64,000 bases of DNA, taken from contig NZ_CP151076.1 in NCBI RefSeq assembly GCF_038096165.1, positions 3,035,501 to 3,099,500 of the forward strand, given 5' to 3'. Position numbers and translations under genes: made by a program. The stretch comes from Pseudomonas sp. G.S.17. GTDB lineage: Bacteria > Pseudomonadota > Gammaproteobacteria > Pseudomonadales > Pseudomonadaceae. The notes below the pieces were generated by a model. The model did not search any database. It was not told the origin of the DNA and was given only the letters and a program-made list of their open reading frames with translations. This document shows positions 1-9,069 of this stretch, in pieces (positions within the stretch are counted from its first letter, which is position 1; the number at the start of each line of letters is the position of its first letter).

Positions 1-14
1 GGAGGACGCACCTG

Positions 15-896
15 ATGTATGCCGTATTGGGAAAGATCGAATTCGAAGTGGCCAGCGGCATCACCGGCATGGAGCAGAGCAGCACTGCCGATTGGGCTGA
101 GCATTCGCTGATCCAGGGCAAGCCGCTCCTGGAGTGGGTCGGCGACGGCCTCGACGAACTTAAATTCAGCATGCAGCTGCATCCATGGCTGGGCGACCCC
201 GAGGCACGCCTGCGCACCCTGCGCGAGGCAAAGAGCAAACACGAGCCGCTGGCGTTTGTCCTGGGCAGTGGGGAATACGTTGGCGCTTTCGTGATTACGG
301 ACATCAGCAACACGCCTCGTCGGACCTCGGCTGACGGTCGGCTTTATTCGTCGAATGTTCAGGTCACTCTGCGCGAATACGCCGGGCCATTCACGCCCAA
401 GGTCGTTAAGGCTGGCCTGATTGATTCGGCGGTGCAGTCCACGGCTGCAGCGAAGATCGCGACCCCAGCATTGATCTCGAAGCTCGCGCCCGTGTTGTCG
501 TCTGCTCAGACAGTGGTTGGTTATGCGCGCCAGGCCGGGACCATGATCCAACAGGCAAAGACCATCTATGACGCGGTCAAGAACTTCAATCCGATGACGC
601 TGCTGACTCAGGCACCGCAACTCGCTGCGCTGACTGAGCGGGCGCTGGGCCCGATCGCTGGCCTGACTGAGGCTGCGAGCTTTATTCATGAGGGGGAGGA
701 CATCGCCCAGCTGGGTCAAAGCCTGTATGGCAGCGTCAGCGGCGCACGCTCTAGCCTGACCCCGCTGGACCTGGGCAATGTGGCCGACAGGTTCGAGACC
801 TCTGGCAACTACATTGCCCAGGCATACGACCGGCTCGACGGGGCTTCAACGCGCCTGACCGGCCTTGCCGCTCAAGTCATCACCAGGAGAGCCTGA
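15..896 (+). CDS. Phage tail protein, P2 gpU-like
   Basis: The 293-residue product begins with a region resembling phage P2 gpU (about residues 1-125), a tail-completion protein of contractile tails. The rest is an Ala-rich helical extension, so the protein is longer than P2 gpU itself. A GGAGG ribosome site at 1-5 supports the ATG at 15. The stop overlaps the next start (TGATG), which implies coupled translation with the X-like gene. The order U-X-D-V-W-J-I downstream supports the assignment. Earlier tail genes such as sheath, tube and tape measure must lie left of the window. A Mu-type DNA circularisation protein is a less likely alternative. Confidence 0.75.
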   Translation: MYAVLGKIEFEVASGITGMEQSSTADWAEHSLIQGKPLLEWVGDGLDELKFSMQLHPWLGDPEARLRTLREAKSKHEPLAFVLGSGEYVGAFVITDISNTPRRTSADGRLYSSNVQVTLREYAGPFTPKVVKAGLIDSAVQSTAAAKIATPALISKLAPVLSSAQTVVGYARQAGTMIQQAKTIYDAVKNFNPMTLLTQAPQLAALTERALGPIAGLTEAASFIHEGEDIAQLGQSLYGSVSGARSSLTPLDLGNVADRFETSGNYIAQAYDRLDGASTRLTGLAAQVITRRA

Positions 897-1102
897 TGTT
901 TCTGACCCATGTCACAACTGAGGGCGAGCGCTGGGATCAGCTGGCCTGGAAGTACTACGGTGACGCACATCGTTACCCGCCGATCGTTGAGGCCAACCCC
1001 CATGTGCCGATCACGGGAGCATTGCCCGCAGGCTTGATCCTGGCTATTCCGATGCTCGATCCCGTTGTATCGAGCGAGGATCTGCCGCCATGGATGCGCT
1101 AG
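896..1102 (+). CDS. Phage tail protein X (LysM-like)
   Basis: This 68-residue protein matches the small gpX tail family, which has a LysM-like fold. It carries the typical pattern of an early W-D-Q-L-A-W-K-Y-Y-G stretch, then a central N-P motif and a short hydrophobic I-L-A-I-P-M segment. It would act in the baseplate region at the tail tip. It overlaps the preceding stop by one base and the following gene by 13 bases, consistent with a tightly packed tail operon. Confidence 0.85.
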   Translation: MFLTHVTTEGERWDQLAWKYYGDAHRYPPIVEANPHVPITGALPAGLILAIPMLDPVVSSEDLPPWMR

Positions 1103-2205
1103 TACCAGGAGAAGTGCCCGAGGCTCGCTTTGTGCTGACCTACCAGCAGCGAAATATCACCCGCGATATCAGTAAAAACCTGACCTCAATCTCTTACTCG
1201 GACTTTTTGACGGGCCAGGCTGACACCTTAGATATCGAGCTGGAGGACGCGGAGGGGAAGTGGCTCGATGCTTGGTATCCGGGGCATGGCGACGCACTGG
1301 CTTTGTCCCTGGGTTGGTCCGGCAAGCCGCTGCGCACGCTGAGCCGCCTGGAGATTGATGAGGTGGACTTCAGTTCTGCCCCGGCTACGGTCGGCATCAG
1401 GGCGATCGCAACAGGCATCAACACGGCGCTGCGCACCACCGAGCACAAGGCATACGAGAGCACCACGCTTGCCGCCGTAGCCCAGGAGGTTGCGAGTCGC
1501 CTGGGGCTGACTCTGGTAGGTAGTATCGAGCCGATCAAGCTGGATCGCCTGACGCAGCAGGAGTCTGATCTGGAGTTCCTGCGCAACCTGGCAGATGAAT
1601 ATGACTACGCCTTTAAAGTGACCGGTTCGCGCCTGGTGTTTCACGCCATCAGCGAGCTGGCCAAGGGCAAGCCGGTCGCTCAGTTGATGCTCAAAGACTT
1701 GAGTAACGTGCGCTTGCGGGACCAGATCAGGACCGTGCCGGAGAAGGTGTCAGTCAAACACAAGGATCCGGCCAAGAAGAAGCTGATCTCCTACGACATT
1801 AAGAACGGTGAGACTGTGGCGGTCCCCAGCAGCAGTAGTGGCGCGACCACCAGTGCTGACACCAAGAAACATCGCAAGCGTTCGGCCTCTGAGGAGGAAT
1901 CCAAGGCCAAGGCCAAGGCCGATCTGGCTAAAGCCAATCGGGAGCGCACGACGGGCAGCTGGTCATTGATGGGTCAGCCCAATCTGGTCAGTGGCAACGT
2001 CGTCACCCTCGTCGCAGCGGGCAAAATGGGCGGCAACTACCTGATCCTGTCCGCGCAGCACCGGATTACCCGTGGTGGTGGCTATACGGTTGAGCTGAGC
2101 CTCTGCCGTGTATCCGCGACCTCGATATCACTGTCATTCGACGCCTCCAAGCCTGATCTGGCGCTTTCGACCTATGGCTTTCAGCAGGATGGTGCCCTTG
2201 CATAA
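1090..2205 (+). CDS. Phage late control / baseplate hub protein D
   Basis: At 371 residues the product has the usual length of the P2 gpD (late control D) family, which corresponds to the gp27-like baseplate hub that receives the spike. The N-terminus (residues about 10-60) has the typical pattern of 'ITRDISKNLTSISYSDF' followed by an acidic 'LDIELED' strand. The middle contains a lysine/serine-rich linker (around residues 230-280), common in this family. It sits directly after gpX and 26 bases before the spike gene, as in P2-like modules. P2 D also has a regulatory interaction with Ogr; nothing here tests that. Confidence 0.85.
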   Translation: MDALVPGEVPEARFVLTYQQRNITRDISKNLTSISYSDFLTGQADTLDIELEDAEGKWLDAWYPGHGDALALSLGWSGKPLRTLSRLEIDEVDFSSAPATVGIRAIATGINTALRTTEHKAYESTTLAAVAQEVASRLGLTLVGSIEPIKLDRLTQQESDLEFLRNLADEYDYAFKVTGSRLVFHAISELAKGKPVAQLMLKDLSNVRLRDQIRTVPEKVSVKHKDPAKKKLISYDIKNGETVAVPSSSSGATTSADTKKHRKRSASEEESKAKAKADLAKANRERTTGSWSLMGQPNLVSGNVVTLVAAGKMGGNYLILSAQHRITRGGGYTVELSLCRVSATSISLSFDASKPDLALSTYGFQQDGALA

Positions 2206-2231
2206 CCTCAAAGCAGCAGGAAGCCTTAGCC

Positions 2232-2783
2232 ATGGGCGTTGAATTGGAATACGGCGAAGTGAGCGCGGTCGATCACCAGGCCTGCAGGATCCGCGTGCGT
2301 CTGGATGACCGGGATGGCGTGGAGAGCTTCTGGCTGCATGTGCCCCAGCGCAACACCCAGGGCACGCAGCGCCGTCCGTTGATGCCCGAGCTGAATGAGC
2401 AGGTGGCGGTGCTGCTCGATGCGGATGGCGTCGGTGGTGTTTGCCTGGGAGGCATCTACTCGACTGCTGAGCCGCCGCCAGTCATCGACGAAGACACGGA
2501 CTATGTGCGGTTCAGCGACGGCACGACCCTGACCTACGACCGTGCTGCGCATGTGATGGCGTTGGATTGCGTCGGTGCCACGACGCTGAAATGCGCCAAG
2601 AACCTGGACATACGGTGCGGTGAGCCCGTGTCGGTCAAGGCCCCATCCGCCACCCTGGATGTTCCTGAGGTGCATCTGAATGGCAACCTCAGGGTGAGCG
2701 GCAATGTGGAGGTCGGCGGTAACGTCAATGCGGGCGGCACCGTGATGGATGGTGGCGGCAACTCGAATCACCATAGTCATTGA
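2232..2783 (+). CDS. Baseplate spike protein, gpV-like
   Basis: The 183-residue product is a P2 gpV-type membrane-piercing spike. It has an N-terminal OB-like region (about residues 1-95) and a C-terminal repetitive beta region with short Asn/Gly/Val repeats (about residues 135-175). It ends in an HHSH sequence. In the family, a terminal H-x-H from three chains binds an iron ion at the needle tip; that role is known for relatives and inferred here. The start ATG at 2232 lies 26 bases after gene D. Confidence 0.85.
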   Translation: MGVELEYGEVSAVDHQACRIRVRLDDRDGVESFWLHVPQRNTQGTQRRPLMPELNEQVAVLLDADGVGGVCLGGIYSTAEPPPVIDEDTDYVRFSDGTTLTYDRAAHVMALDCVGATTLKCAKNLDIRCGEPVSVKAPSATLDVPEVHLNGNLRVSGNVEVGGNVNAGGTVMDGGGNSNHHSH

Positions 2784-2882
2784 GCACCCTATATATAGAA
2801 GGATGTTCGGCTGACCGGCCTGCACGGGAAGCTTTAAACCAGATTAAAAGCTAGCAGGCGCGCACCTCCTCAATATGGGCGC
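2784..2882 (+). other. Intergenic spacer inside tail operon
   Basis: This 99-base gap between the spike and W-like genes is the largest break in the tail block. It contains an AT-rich ATATATAG stretch at its start and no convincing ORF. It could hold an internal promoter, but no clear -35/-10 pair was identified. Confidence 0.3.
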
Positions 2883-3260
2883 ATGACGACGCCTATCTCC
2901 TATACCAGCATCACCGCAGCCCACTGGCAGCCAGCACTTGGCACTGCCGGTGCGGTCGTGGAAGGCCTGCGTGATATTGACCAGGCTATTCGCATCATCC
3001 TCACGACGCCCAAGGGCAGCGACCCACACCGCCCGACCTTTGGCAGTGACATCCACCTCTATATCGACTGGCCTGTTAATCGGGTTGTGCCGCACCTGGT
3101 GCGCGAAGCTGTGGACGCTATACGCCTTTGGGAAACTCGGGTGACAGTGGTGCGGGTCAATCCAGCCATTGAAGCCGCCCAGGTCACCCTGACGGTTGTA
3201 TGGCGGGTCGCAGACGGTGTGCCTCAGTTGACGGAGGTGCCGTATGCGCGAGCTGCCTAA
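2883..3260 (+). CDS. Baseplate assembly protein W (gp25-like)
   Basis: This 125-residue protein fits the GPW/gp25 family of baseplate wedge proteins with lysozyme-like fold. The recognisable core is 'I-R-I-I-L-T-T-P-K-G-S' followed by 'RPTFGSDIHLYIDWPVN', which matches the family's conserved first half. It would form the inner baseplate ring with the J-like protein. The 3' end overlaps gene J by 17 bases. Confidence 0.9.
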   Translation: MTTPISYTSITAAHWQPALGTAGAVVEGLRDIDQAIRIILTTPKGSDPHRPTFGSDIHLYIDWPVNRVVPHLVREAVDAIRLWETRVTVVRVNPAIEAAQVTLTVVWRVADGVPQLTEVPYARAA

Positions 3261-4365
3261 GCCAATATTCGTCACGATCGATCCTGCCGCCACCGAAGCG
3301 GATCTGATTGCGCGCTATGAAGAGAAGTCGGGCAAAACCCTGTATCCGGCGCAGATCGAACGTCTTTTCATCGACCAAATCGCGTACGCCACCACCGGCC
3401 TGCAGATGTCCATTCAGAATGCTGGTGAGCAGCTATTGGTGCGGCACAGCAACGGCCCGATTCTGGATTACCTGGGTGAGCTGGTCGCCACCCCTCGATT
3501 GTTGGCGATAGCGGCACGTTGCACGGTGCGCTTCACCATTGCGCTGCCTGCAACTCAGCCGATCCTGATCCCTGTCGGTACACGAGTGGCCACCCAGGAC
3601 GCCAAGCTGGCATTCGCCACTGATGAAGACGTGCTGATCCCTGCTGGCCAGGCTCAAGTCACCGTCACTGCGACCTGCAGTACGGTCGGCGCAGCTGGTA
3701 ATGGTTGGGCGATCGGGCAGATCAGCGTCATCGCCAATCCACCGTTCGCCGGTCTGCTGGCCACCAACATCACCGTGAGCTATGACGGCGCGGAGGATGA
3801 GGACGACGATCGCTACCGTGAACGCATCATTCTCGCCCCTGAGGCTTACTCCAATGCTGGCAGCCGTGGGGCGTATCGTTATCACGCCATGGCCGTGCAT
3901 CAATCGATCAAAGATGTGGCGGTGCATGGTCCGGCTGAAGGCCAGCAACCCGGCCATGTCGCGCTGTTCCCGCTGACCACCAGCGGATTGCCGACCGCAG
4001 ACCTGCTACAGCGCGTACTGACCTTGGTGAGTGGCGAGAAGGTGCGGCCCCTCTGTGACACCGTGCATGCGCTGCCCCCGGTGCAGGTCGATTACTCGAT
4101 CAGCGCTCGCATCGTCTTCTTCAACAGCGCCGATCGCGTCACCACGATGGCCCGAGTACAAGCTGCTGCCGATGCGTACGCGCTTGAGTTGAGTGTCGGT
4201 TTAGGTGTCGATATCGTCCCTGAGCAGCTGATCGCACGGCTTCAAGTGGCCGGTGTGTATCGGGCCTTTGTCGAGCAGCCAGCGGTTCCGCGTGAATTGC
4301 TGGGCAACGAATGGGCGGTCTGCTCCTCGATCCAGCTGATCGATGCAGGTACGTCCAATGGCTGA
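3244..4365 (+). CDS. Baseplate protein J-like
   Basis: At 373 residues the product is close to the normal length for the Baseplate_J family (P2 gpJ, Mu gp47, T4 gp6-like), which builds the wedge of contractile tails. The central 'GRDEDDDRYRERI'-type region is present here as 'YDGAEDEDDDRYRERI' (about residues 180-195), a strong family hallmark. It is flanked by W upstream and I downstream, both overlapping, so this is one transcription and translation unit. Confidence 0.92.
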   Translation: MRELPKPIFVTIDPAATEADLIARYEEKSGKTLYPAQIERLFIDQIAYATTGLQMSIQNAGEQLLVRHSNGPILDYLGELVATPRLLAIAARCTVRFTIALPATQPILIPVGTRVATQDAKLAFATDEDVLIPAGQAQVTVTATCSTVGAAGNGWAIGQISVIANPPFAGLLATNITVSYDGAEDEDDDRYRERIILAPEAYSNAGSRGAYRYHAMAVHQSIKDVAVHGPAEGQQPGHVALFPLTTSGLPTADLLQRVLTLVSGEKVRPLCDTVHALPPVQVDYSISARIVFFNSADRVTTMARVQAAADAYALELSVGLGVDIVPEQLIARLQVAGVYRAFVEQPAVPRELLGNEWAVCSSIQLIDAGTSNG

Positions 4366-5488
4366 TCAACAGCTGCCTCCGGCGCTGGCCGGTGATGAGC
4401 GCTTCGTCTGGCTGAATGAGCTGCTCAACGAGAACATGCAGCGCCTCGATCTCGACCCGATGCTCGTCTACCTAGTCGACCTGGTGCCGTCTTCGCTGCT
4501 GCCGATCCTTGCCGAACAGTTTTCCATGTTGGAAGAGGCGACTTGGCCGGTGGCAAGATCCGATGATGACCGGCGAGCGCTGATCAAAACCGCGATCATG
4601 CTGCACCGCTACAAGGGCACGCCCTGGGCAGTCAAGCAGGCGCTGGCCACCATCGGTTATCCGGTCCTGGAGCTGATCGAGCAGAAGACTTACCAGGCCG
4701 AATGGATCGCTGCAGGAGGCAAGACCCTCGATGGCACCTGGCTGCTCGATGGCAGCGTCAGCCTCACGCCGCCCGCGACTGGCATCAACGGTCAAGTCAT
4801 GAAGCGCATCGCCATGAGCCACTGGGCTCAGTATGCGATCCGCCTCAACGCCTCGGAAGGCGACTGGTCTCGCGACCAACAGAAACGCATTCGCCAAGTC
4901 GCAGAAGCCTATGCGCCCACTCGCGACGAGCTGGTCGGCATCATCATTGCGCTGCAGGCAAAGTTCGATTCACGAATCACCATCAAGTCGATGGCTGCGC
5001 GCCTGCGCTTGAAGTACTCCAGGTGCCAGCGTTTCCAGCCTGCAGCGCGCCGCACGCTGGATGGCTGCTGGAAACTCAGCGGCGGGTATGCCGACGTGTT
5101 GCTTGACGGTGGCTGGTCTCTTGACGGGCGGCCTCTCAATGGGCGCACACCGACCGGCGCGACCCTGGACAACAGCCACATCACCACTCATCAAAAGATC
5201 ACCCTGCGTGCCGCCATGGCCATGGGTGGCCCGCGCGCTTCTGAACCGGTCCTCTTAGGCGATCGCTTTCTTGCGCTGGATGGCCGCTGGGCTCTGGACA
5301 CCCAAACACTTCAGGGCTGGCCGATGGATGAAGGCCGAAGCCTTGCCGATGCCCAGCTCGACCGCGTTGGCCTGCATCGCCTCGACGGCACCTGGCTGCT
5401 GGGCGGCGAACTGGGCGGACCAAGCATCAGATTCCGCGCCACTTTGCGCGTTAAACACAACGGCATTACGACCCAGGAACCGCTATGA
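4358..5488 (+). CDS. Tail protein I with LDGxW repeat tail
   Basis: The N-terminal half (about residues 1-200) resembles P2 gpI, the baseplate protein that links to the fibres. I chose the ATG at 4358 (M-A-D-Q-Q) over the one at 4343 because an AGGT site precedes it at suitable distance; either is in frame. The C-terminal half carries at least five L-D-G-x-W motifs at about residues 124, 234, 249, 307 and 342, spread through glycine-rich loops. This repeat region may contact the fibre; that is inference. The stop overlaps the next start (ATGA). Confidence 0.82.
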   Translation: MADQQLPPALAGDERFVWLNELLNENMQRLDLDPMLVYLVDLVPSSLLPILAEQFSMLEEATWPVARSDDDRRALIKTAIMLHRYKGTPWAVKQALATIGYPVLELIEQKTYQAEWIAAGGKTLDGTWLLDGSVSLTPPATGINGQVMKRIAMSHWAQYAIRLNASEGDWSRDQQKRIRQVAEAYAPTRDELVGIIIALQAKFDSRITIKSMAARLRLKYSRCQRFQPAARRTLDGCWKLSGGYADVLLDGGWSLDGRPLNGRTPTGATLDNSHITTHQKITLRAAMAMGGPRASEPVLLGDRFLALDGRWALDTQTLQGWPMDEGRSLADAQLDRVGLHRLDGTWLLGGELGGPSIRFRATLRVKHNGITTQEPL

Positions 5489-5850
5489 GCAATCCGACTG
5501 CCACACCCACCACGCTGGCCTATCGGCACCAGGTCGCGGTTAGCGCCGCAACTGGTGCAGCAATTTCCAAAGCCGCCTGGATGGCCTTCGGGTCGGGTAG
5601 CAAGGCGTATTCGCCGGACGAGGACGTGGCCCTCGTGGCTGAGTTCGCCCGCGTTCCAGTGACCAACATCGTGGTAGGCGCTGTGCTGACAGTCAGGGGC
5701 AACATGGGCGGAATCCTGGCTGCAGACAACGTCCTGCGCGAGTTCGGTGTGTTTACCGAGTCGGGCGTGCTGATGGGTCGCCGCGTCGTTAAGCCAAAAG
5801 AGTTCGAGTCCACCAGCGAGATCGAACTCGATCTTGATTTTGAATACTGA
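5485..5850 (+). CDS. Phage tail-collar fibre protein (N-terminal type)
   Basis: This 121-residue protein resembles the N-terminal collar domain that opens many P2/Mu-like tail fibres. Here it is a separate short gene. Typical features are the early 'T-x-A-Y-R-H-Q-V-A-V-S' strand and the end pattern 'E-F-G-V-F-x-E-S-G-V-L'. It probably forms the attachment between baseplate and the large fibre encoded 11 bases downstream. Short overlaps and tight spacing place it in the same operon. Confidence 0.75.
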   Translation: MSNPTATPTTLAYRHQVAVSAATGAAISKAAWMAFGSGSKAYSPDEDVALVAEFARVPVTNIVVGAVLTVRGNMGGILAADNVLREFGVFTESGVLMGRRVVKPKEFESTSEIELDLDFEY

Positions 5851-5861
5851 GGAACACCGTC

Positions 5862-8426
5862 ATGCCGTTGACCCCAAGTCCAAATCCGATTTTCTCCGCC
5901 AGCATGCCGGCGCTGACAACCTCCAGTGTCGCCCACCCGGACACGTGGAATCCGATTCACCAGGCGCTGCTGGACAATGACGCAGCTATTAATAAGGCAG
6001 TTGGCGATAACAAGGCCGCAGCCGATCTGGCCATCGACTCGCTGGATGAGCGCCTTGGCGGCGTTGAGTCGTCGAGCGCTGTTTCAGTTCAAAAGGCCGT
6101 TGATCTTGACTGGCTGTACCGCAACAACGTCGTCCGCTTCGAAATGTTCGTTTCAGGCTACACGCTGATCGATCTGGAGCCGGTCACTGTTATCCAGGGC
6201 GTCAACGGCGATGACTCTATCGATCTGGCGTCCACGTCCCAGCTGCGCCCCGGCGAGTTTTACGTCCTCAGTGATCCGGCTGCGGTCGATGCCAATGGTG
6301 ACCCGGCCCCGGCATCCGCGCTGGTGCAGGTGCAAACCGTACTGTCTGCGGCCCGCATTCGTCTCGCTGCCAACCTGTCACGCGATTGGGGCCCATCGGC
6401 AACCCTGCGCCGCTCCAGTATCAAGGTGCTGGGCGCTTCCCGCGCTGCTGCCATGCCGGGCGACATCTACCTGACGCGCTCGATCAACATCGGCACCGAC
6501 ACCGCTGGTGGCGCGGTCGTGATTCGCCGCTCGCTCAACTCGGGCATGGCCCGTCTGTATTACCGCGACGGCTACCAGCCTACGTGGAAAGAAACCGGCT
6601 GGTCGTTGCGCCGTACCGATGGCGATATCCCGACCGGCTATGCCGACTATGAATACATTCTGCCAATGCGCGGTGATGGCTGGCTGCGACTGGACATCTC
6701 GGGCGAGGCTATGAGCATTGCCCACCTGGTGGCCTTAGGCACGCCAACTGGCCTGGGCGGCTTTATCAACCCGGATCTGCGTCCGGCAACGCCGCTGATC
6801 AGCACGCCTGCCGCCGCTGCAACCGGGGTCATGGAGCGTCCAACGCTGGCCTTGTCGGGCTACAGCTCGCCATCGGGCAACACCCAGGCGGCGGTCCAAT
6901 TCCAGCTGTCCACGACAGCCGCCTTCGTTTCGATCCTGCATGACTCTGGCGTCCTCGGCTCCGGGCTGTCGTATGCATTGCCCGCTGCGGTGCTGGTCGC
7001 TGGAGCGACTTACTACTGGCGTGCCCGCGTCCAGGACGTGGCGGGCTTATGGTCGGATTATTCGGCTGTTTCCAGCTTTGCTACGGCTGCCTCGTTTGTG
7101 TATGTAGCCGCGCCAGGCATCACCGGGCCTGCCGCAAACGCCACGGACGTGCCTGAGCAGCCGACGCTCACCAGTTCAGCCTTTGTCGTGTCGGGCGGCA
7201 CGGATACGCATGCAGCTAGCCAATGGCGGATTCGCGCTGCAGCGGGAACCTACACAGCGCCGGTCTGGGACAGCGGCACCGATGCGGTGAACAAGCTCAC
7301 GGCAGTAGTGCCTGCTGGCAAGTTGCTGCCGGGTCAGTTGAGCTATTACCTGCAGGTGCGCCATCAGGGTACCGCCAAGGGCTGGTCGGAGTGGTCGACC
7401 GAAAGCAAGATCACCACTAAGGCGCAGTTCGCCAACGTGATCGGCATTGCGATGCTCGCCACGGGCGGCGGCGGTGGCACTTGGGCTCGCGTTGATGAAA
7501 ACGGCGCAACCAAGGTGACAGACGCTTCGTTTTTCAGCTCGCACGCCACGTACGGCGCAATCCAGGATCAGGTGGTCGACAGCCAGAACATGGTCAGAAT
7601 CCCGGCCTTCTATGTGAAGCGCGGCACCATCGCCTCGGGCGCAAACGTCGGCAAGAAGGCGGTATGGATTTCCGACCAGCCAGCGACAGGCTTCACCTTG
7701 CACCCGGCATTCAAGAATGCAGGTGCGGATCTCGCGCAGTTCTGGATCGGCAAATACCAAGGCACGACTGACGGGGCGAAGCTGGGCTCCAAGCCGGGCC
7801 TGATGCCGCTGGCCAGTATCGATTTCCCGACCATGCAGGCCCGTGCAGCAGCACGCAACACGGCGGGCGTCAGTGGTTTCGCGCTGTGGTCGATCTACCA
7901 GCTGTCCGCCATTCAGACGCTGGCCATGATCGAAATGGGCGGGTCGGATTCACAAGCGCTGATCGGTCAGGGCAACGTCAGTACCAGCGCCGTGCAGGCG
8001 GTAGACAGTGCCATGGTTGCGCAAGCCACCTGGCGCGGCATCGTCGGGCTGTGGGGCAACGTCTACCAGATGGTTGACGGCCTGCAGACTGATGCGTCGA
8101 GCAGGTTCATGGTCTGGGATCGCAACGGCAACAAGTCGTATCTGACCACCACGCGCACCGCGCCCTCTGGCGGCAGTTACCCGGTGACCATGGCGGAGGA
8201 CGCAGGGGCCAACTACGACCTGCGCGACATCTTTGCGCCCGCAACGGTGGATTCCACGGCCAGCAATGGAACATACGGCGACTACTTCTATGCCAACCCG
8301 AACTGCGTGGCGTTCCACGGTGGCTACTTCGGCAGCGGCTCGACCGCCGGGCTGTTCTATCTGGTCGTCAGCAACGCCTCGTCGAGCGCGAGCACGTACG
8401 TCGGCGGCCGCCTCGCAAAGGTGTAA
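5862..8426 (+). CDS. Tail fibre; DGR target with variable C-type-lectin-like tip
   Basis: This 854-residue protein is the large tail fibre. Residues about 1-300 form the attachment and shaft region. Two fibronectin-like repeats follow (about 308-405 and 412-515), each with a 'Y-Y-W-R-A-R-V'-type or 'W-R-I-R' strand. The C-terminal third (about 525-854) resembles the FGE/C-type-lectin fold used by DGR targets, ending in a G-G-R-L-A motif. The last 103 bases before the terminal K-V are a variable repeat; residues 822, 823, 825, 828, 835, 837, 844 and 846 differ from the template-encoded ones. The protein is therefore the diversified receptor-binding protein. Adhesion to a cell-surface ligand is inferred. 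Confidence 0.88.
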   Translation: MPLTPSPNPIFSASMPALTTSSVAHPDTWNPIHQALLDNDAAINKAVGDNKAAADLAIDSLDERLGGVESSSAVSVQKAVDLDWLYRNNVVRFEMFVSGYTLIDLEPVTVIQGVNGDDSIDLASTSQLRPGEFYVLSDPAAVDANGDPAPASALVQVQTVLSAARIRLAANLSRDWGPSATLRRSSIKVLGASRAAAMPGDIYLTRSINIGTDTAGGAVVIRRSLNSGMARLYYRDGYQPTWKETGWSLRRTDGDIPTGYADYEYILPMRGDGWLRLDISGEAMSIAHLVALGTPTGLGGFINPDLRPATPLISTPAAAATGVMERPTLALSGYSSPSGNTQAAVQFQLSTTAAFVSILHDSGVLGSGLSYALPAAVLVAGATYYWRARVQDVAGLWSDYSAVSSFATAASFVYVAAPGITGPAANATDVPEQPTLTSSAFVVSGGTDTHAASQWRIRAAAGTYTAPVWDSGTDAVNKLTAVVPAGKLLPGQLSYYLQVRHQGTAKGWSEWSTESKITTKAQFANVIGIAMLATGGGGGTWARVDENGATKVTDASFFSSHATYGAIQDQVVDSQNMVRIPAFYVKRGTIASGANVGKKAVWISDQPATGFTLHPAFKNAGADLAQFWIGKYQGTTDGAKLGSKPGLMPLASIDFPTMQARAAARNTAGVSGFALWSIYQLSAIQTLAMIEMGGSDSQALIGQGNVSTSAVQAVDSAMVAQATWRGIVGLWGNVYQMVDGLQTDASSRFMVWDRNGNKSYLTTTRTAPSGGSYPVTMAEDAGANYDLRDIFAPATVDSTASNGTYGDYFYANPNCVAFHGGYFGSGSTAGLFYLVVSNASSSASTYVGGRLAKV
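8317..8419 (+). repeat. DGR variable repeat (VR)
   Basis: This 103-bp segment at the 3' end of the fibre gene aligns without gaps to the template repeat at 9751-9853. Nine positions differ (8325, 8329, 8335, 8344, 8364, 8365, 8371, 8392, 8397), and each corresponds to an adenine in the template. The last 30 bases or so are identical, GC-rich and adenine-poor, matching the initiation-of-mutagenic-homing (IMH) role known from other DGRs. Similarity stops one base after the shared GCAAA. Confidence 0.95.
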
Positions 8427-8454
8427 TGGGTCCTGTGACCTGAGTCATGTCTTT

Positions 8455-8479
8455 GGGCTAGCCCGCCGAGCGGGCGCCC
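8455..8479 (+). other. Hairpin 36 bp downstream of VR
   Basis: A GC-rich stem (GCCCGC/GCGGGC, three-base loop) at 8461-8475 is extended by an outer GGGC/GCCC stem across a two-base bulge. It lies shortly after the end of the fibre gene. Known DGRs carry a hairpin or cruciform downstream of VR that stimulates retrohoming, so this is a candidate. A short TTT follows, so it might also reduce transcription into the downstream genes. Confidence 0.6.
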
Positions 8480-8499
8480 TTTGCTCTTAGGAGAGCGCT

Positions 8500-9069
8500 T
8501 TGAAAATTGAAAATGGAACATTAAGCGTCAACGGCCAAACCATTGCTCTGGCCGATATCAGCGTTGACGGGCTGGTCCGCGTCTGGCTGGTACCGTCCGA
8601 GTACCGAGCGAACGGCCTGTTTGTCGCCGTGATCTTGCCGGGCCAGCCGGACGAAGTCCCGGCCTGCTCATTTGACGCCGCCGAGTATCTGGGCGAGATC
8701 ACATACGAAGCTGCTGCCCCGCACAAGCTGGCCGCCGCCAAGACCGCCAAGCTGGAGCAGATCAACGCAGCGTGCGATCTGGCCTTAGCATCACTGACCA
8801 GCACCTATCCACCCGGTGAATTGCAGAGCTGGCCGCAGCAGGTGCAGGAAGCGGCGGCGTTTCTGCTCGATCCACCAGGCCCCACACTGCTGTTGTCGGC
8901 CATTGCCGAGGTGCGCGGCTTGACGGTCGCGGATCTGGCGGGGCGTGTACAGGCCAAGGCCGAGGGCTACGCCGCCTATTCGGGGGCAATCATCGGCAAG
9001 CGCCAGGCTGCCGAGGATCTCCTCGACAATGCTGAGTCGCTTGAAGAAGTGGCGGCCATTGTATGGTGA
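8500..9069 (+). CDS. Tail fibre assembly chaperone-like protein
   Basis: The start is TTG at 8500, preceded by AGGAG at 8489-8493, which decides the start. The 189-residue product has an N-terminal beta-rich part and a helical C-terminal half with the 'K-L-E-Q-I-N-A-A-C-D' and 'SWPQQVQEAAAFL' segments that are typical of Pseudomonas phage proteins encoded after tail fibres. These are thought to help fold or attach the fibre. Its place between the fibre and the DGR accessory genes fits that role. The stop overlaps the next start. Confidence 0.65.
   Translation: MKIENGTLSVNGQTIALADISVDGLVRVWLVPSEYRANGLFVAVILPGQPDEVPACSFDAAEYLGEITYEAAAPHKLAAAKTAKLEQINAACDLALASLTSTYPPGELQSWPQQVQEAAAFLLDPPGPTLLLSAIAEVRGLTVADLAGRVQAKAEGYAAYSGAIIGKRQAAEDLLDNAESLEEVAAIVW

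Noticed and set aside
5862..8300. A second variable repeat in the window
   Set aside because: The TR core was found only at 8317-8419 and 9751-9853; the rest of the fibre gene and other genes show no copy.
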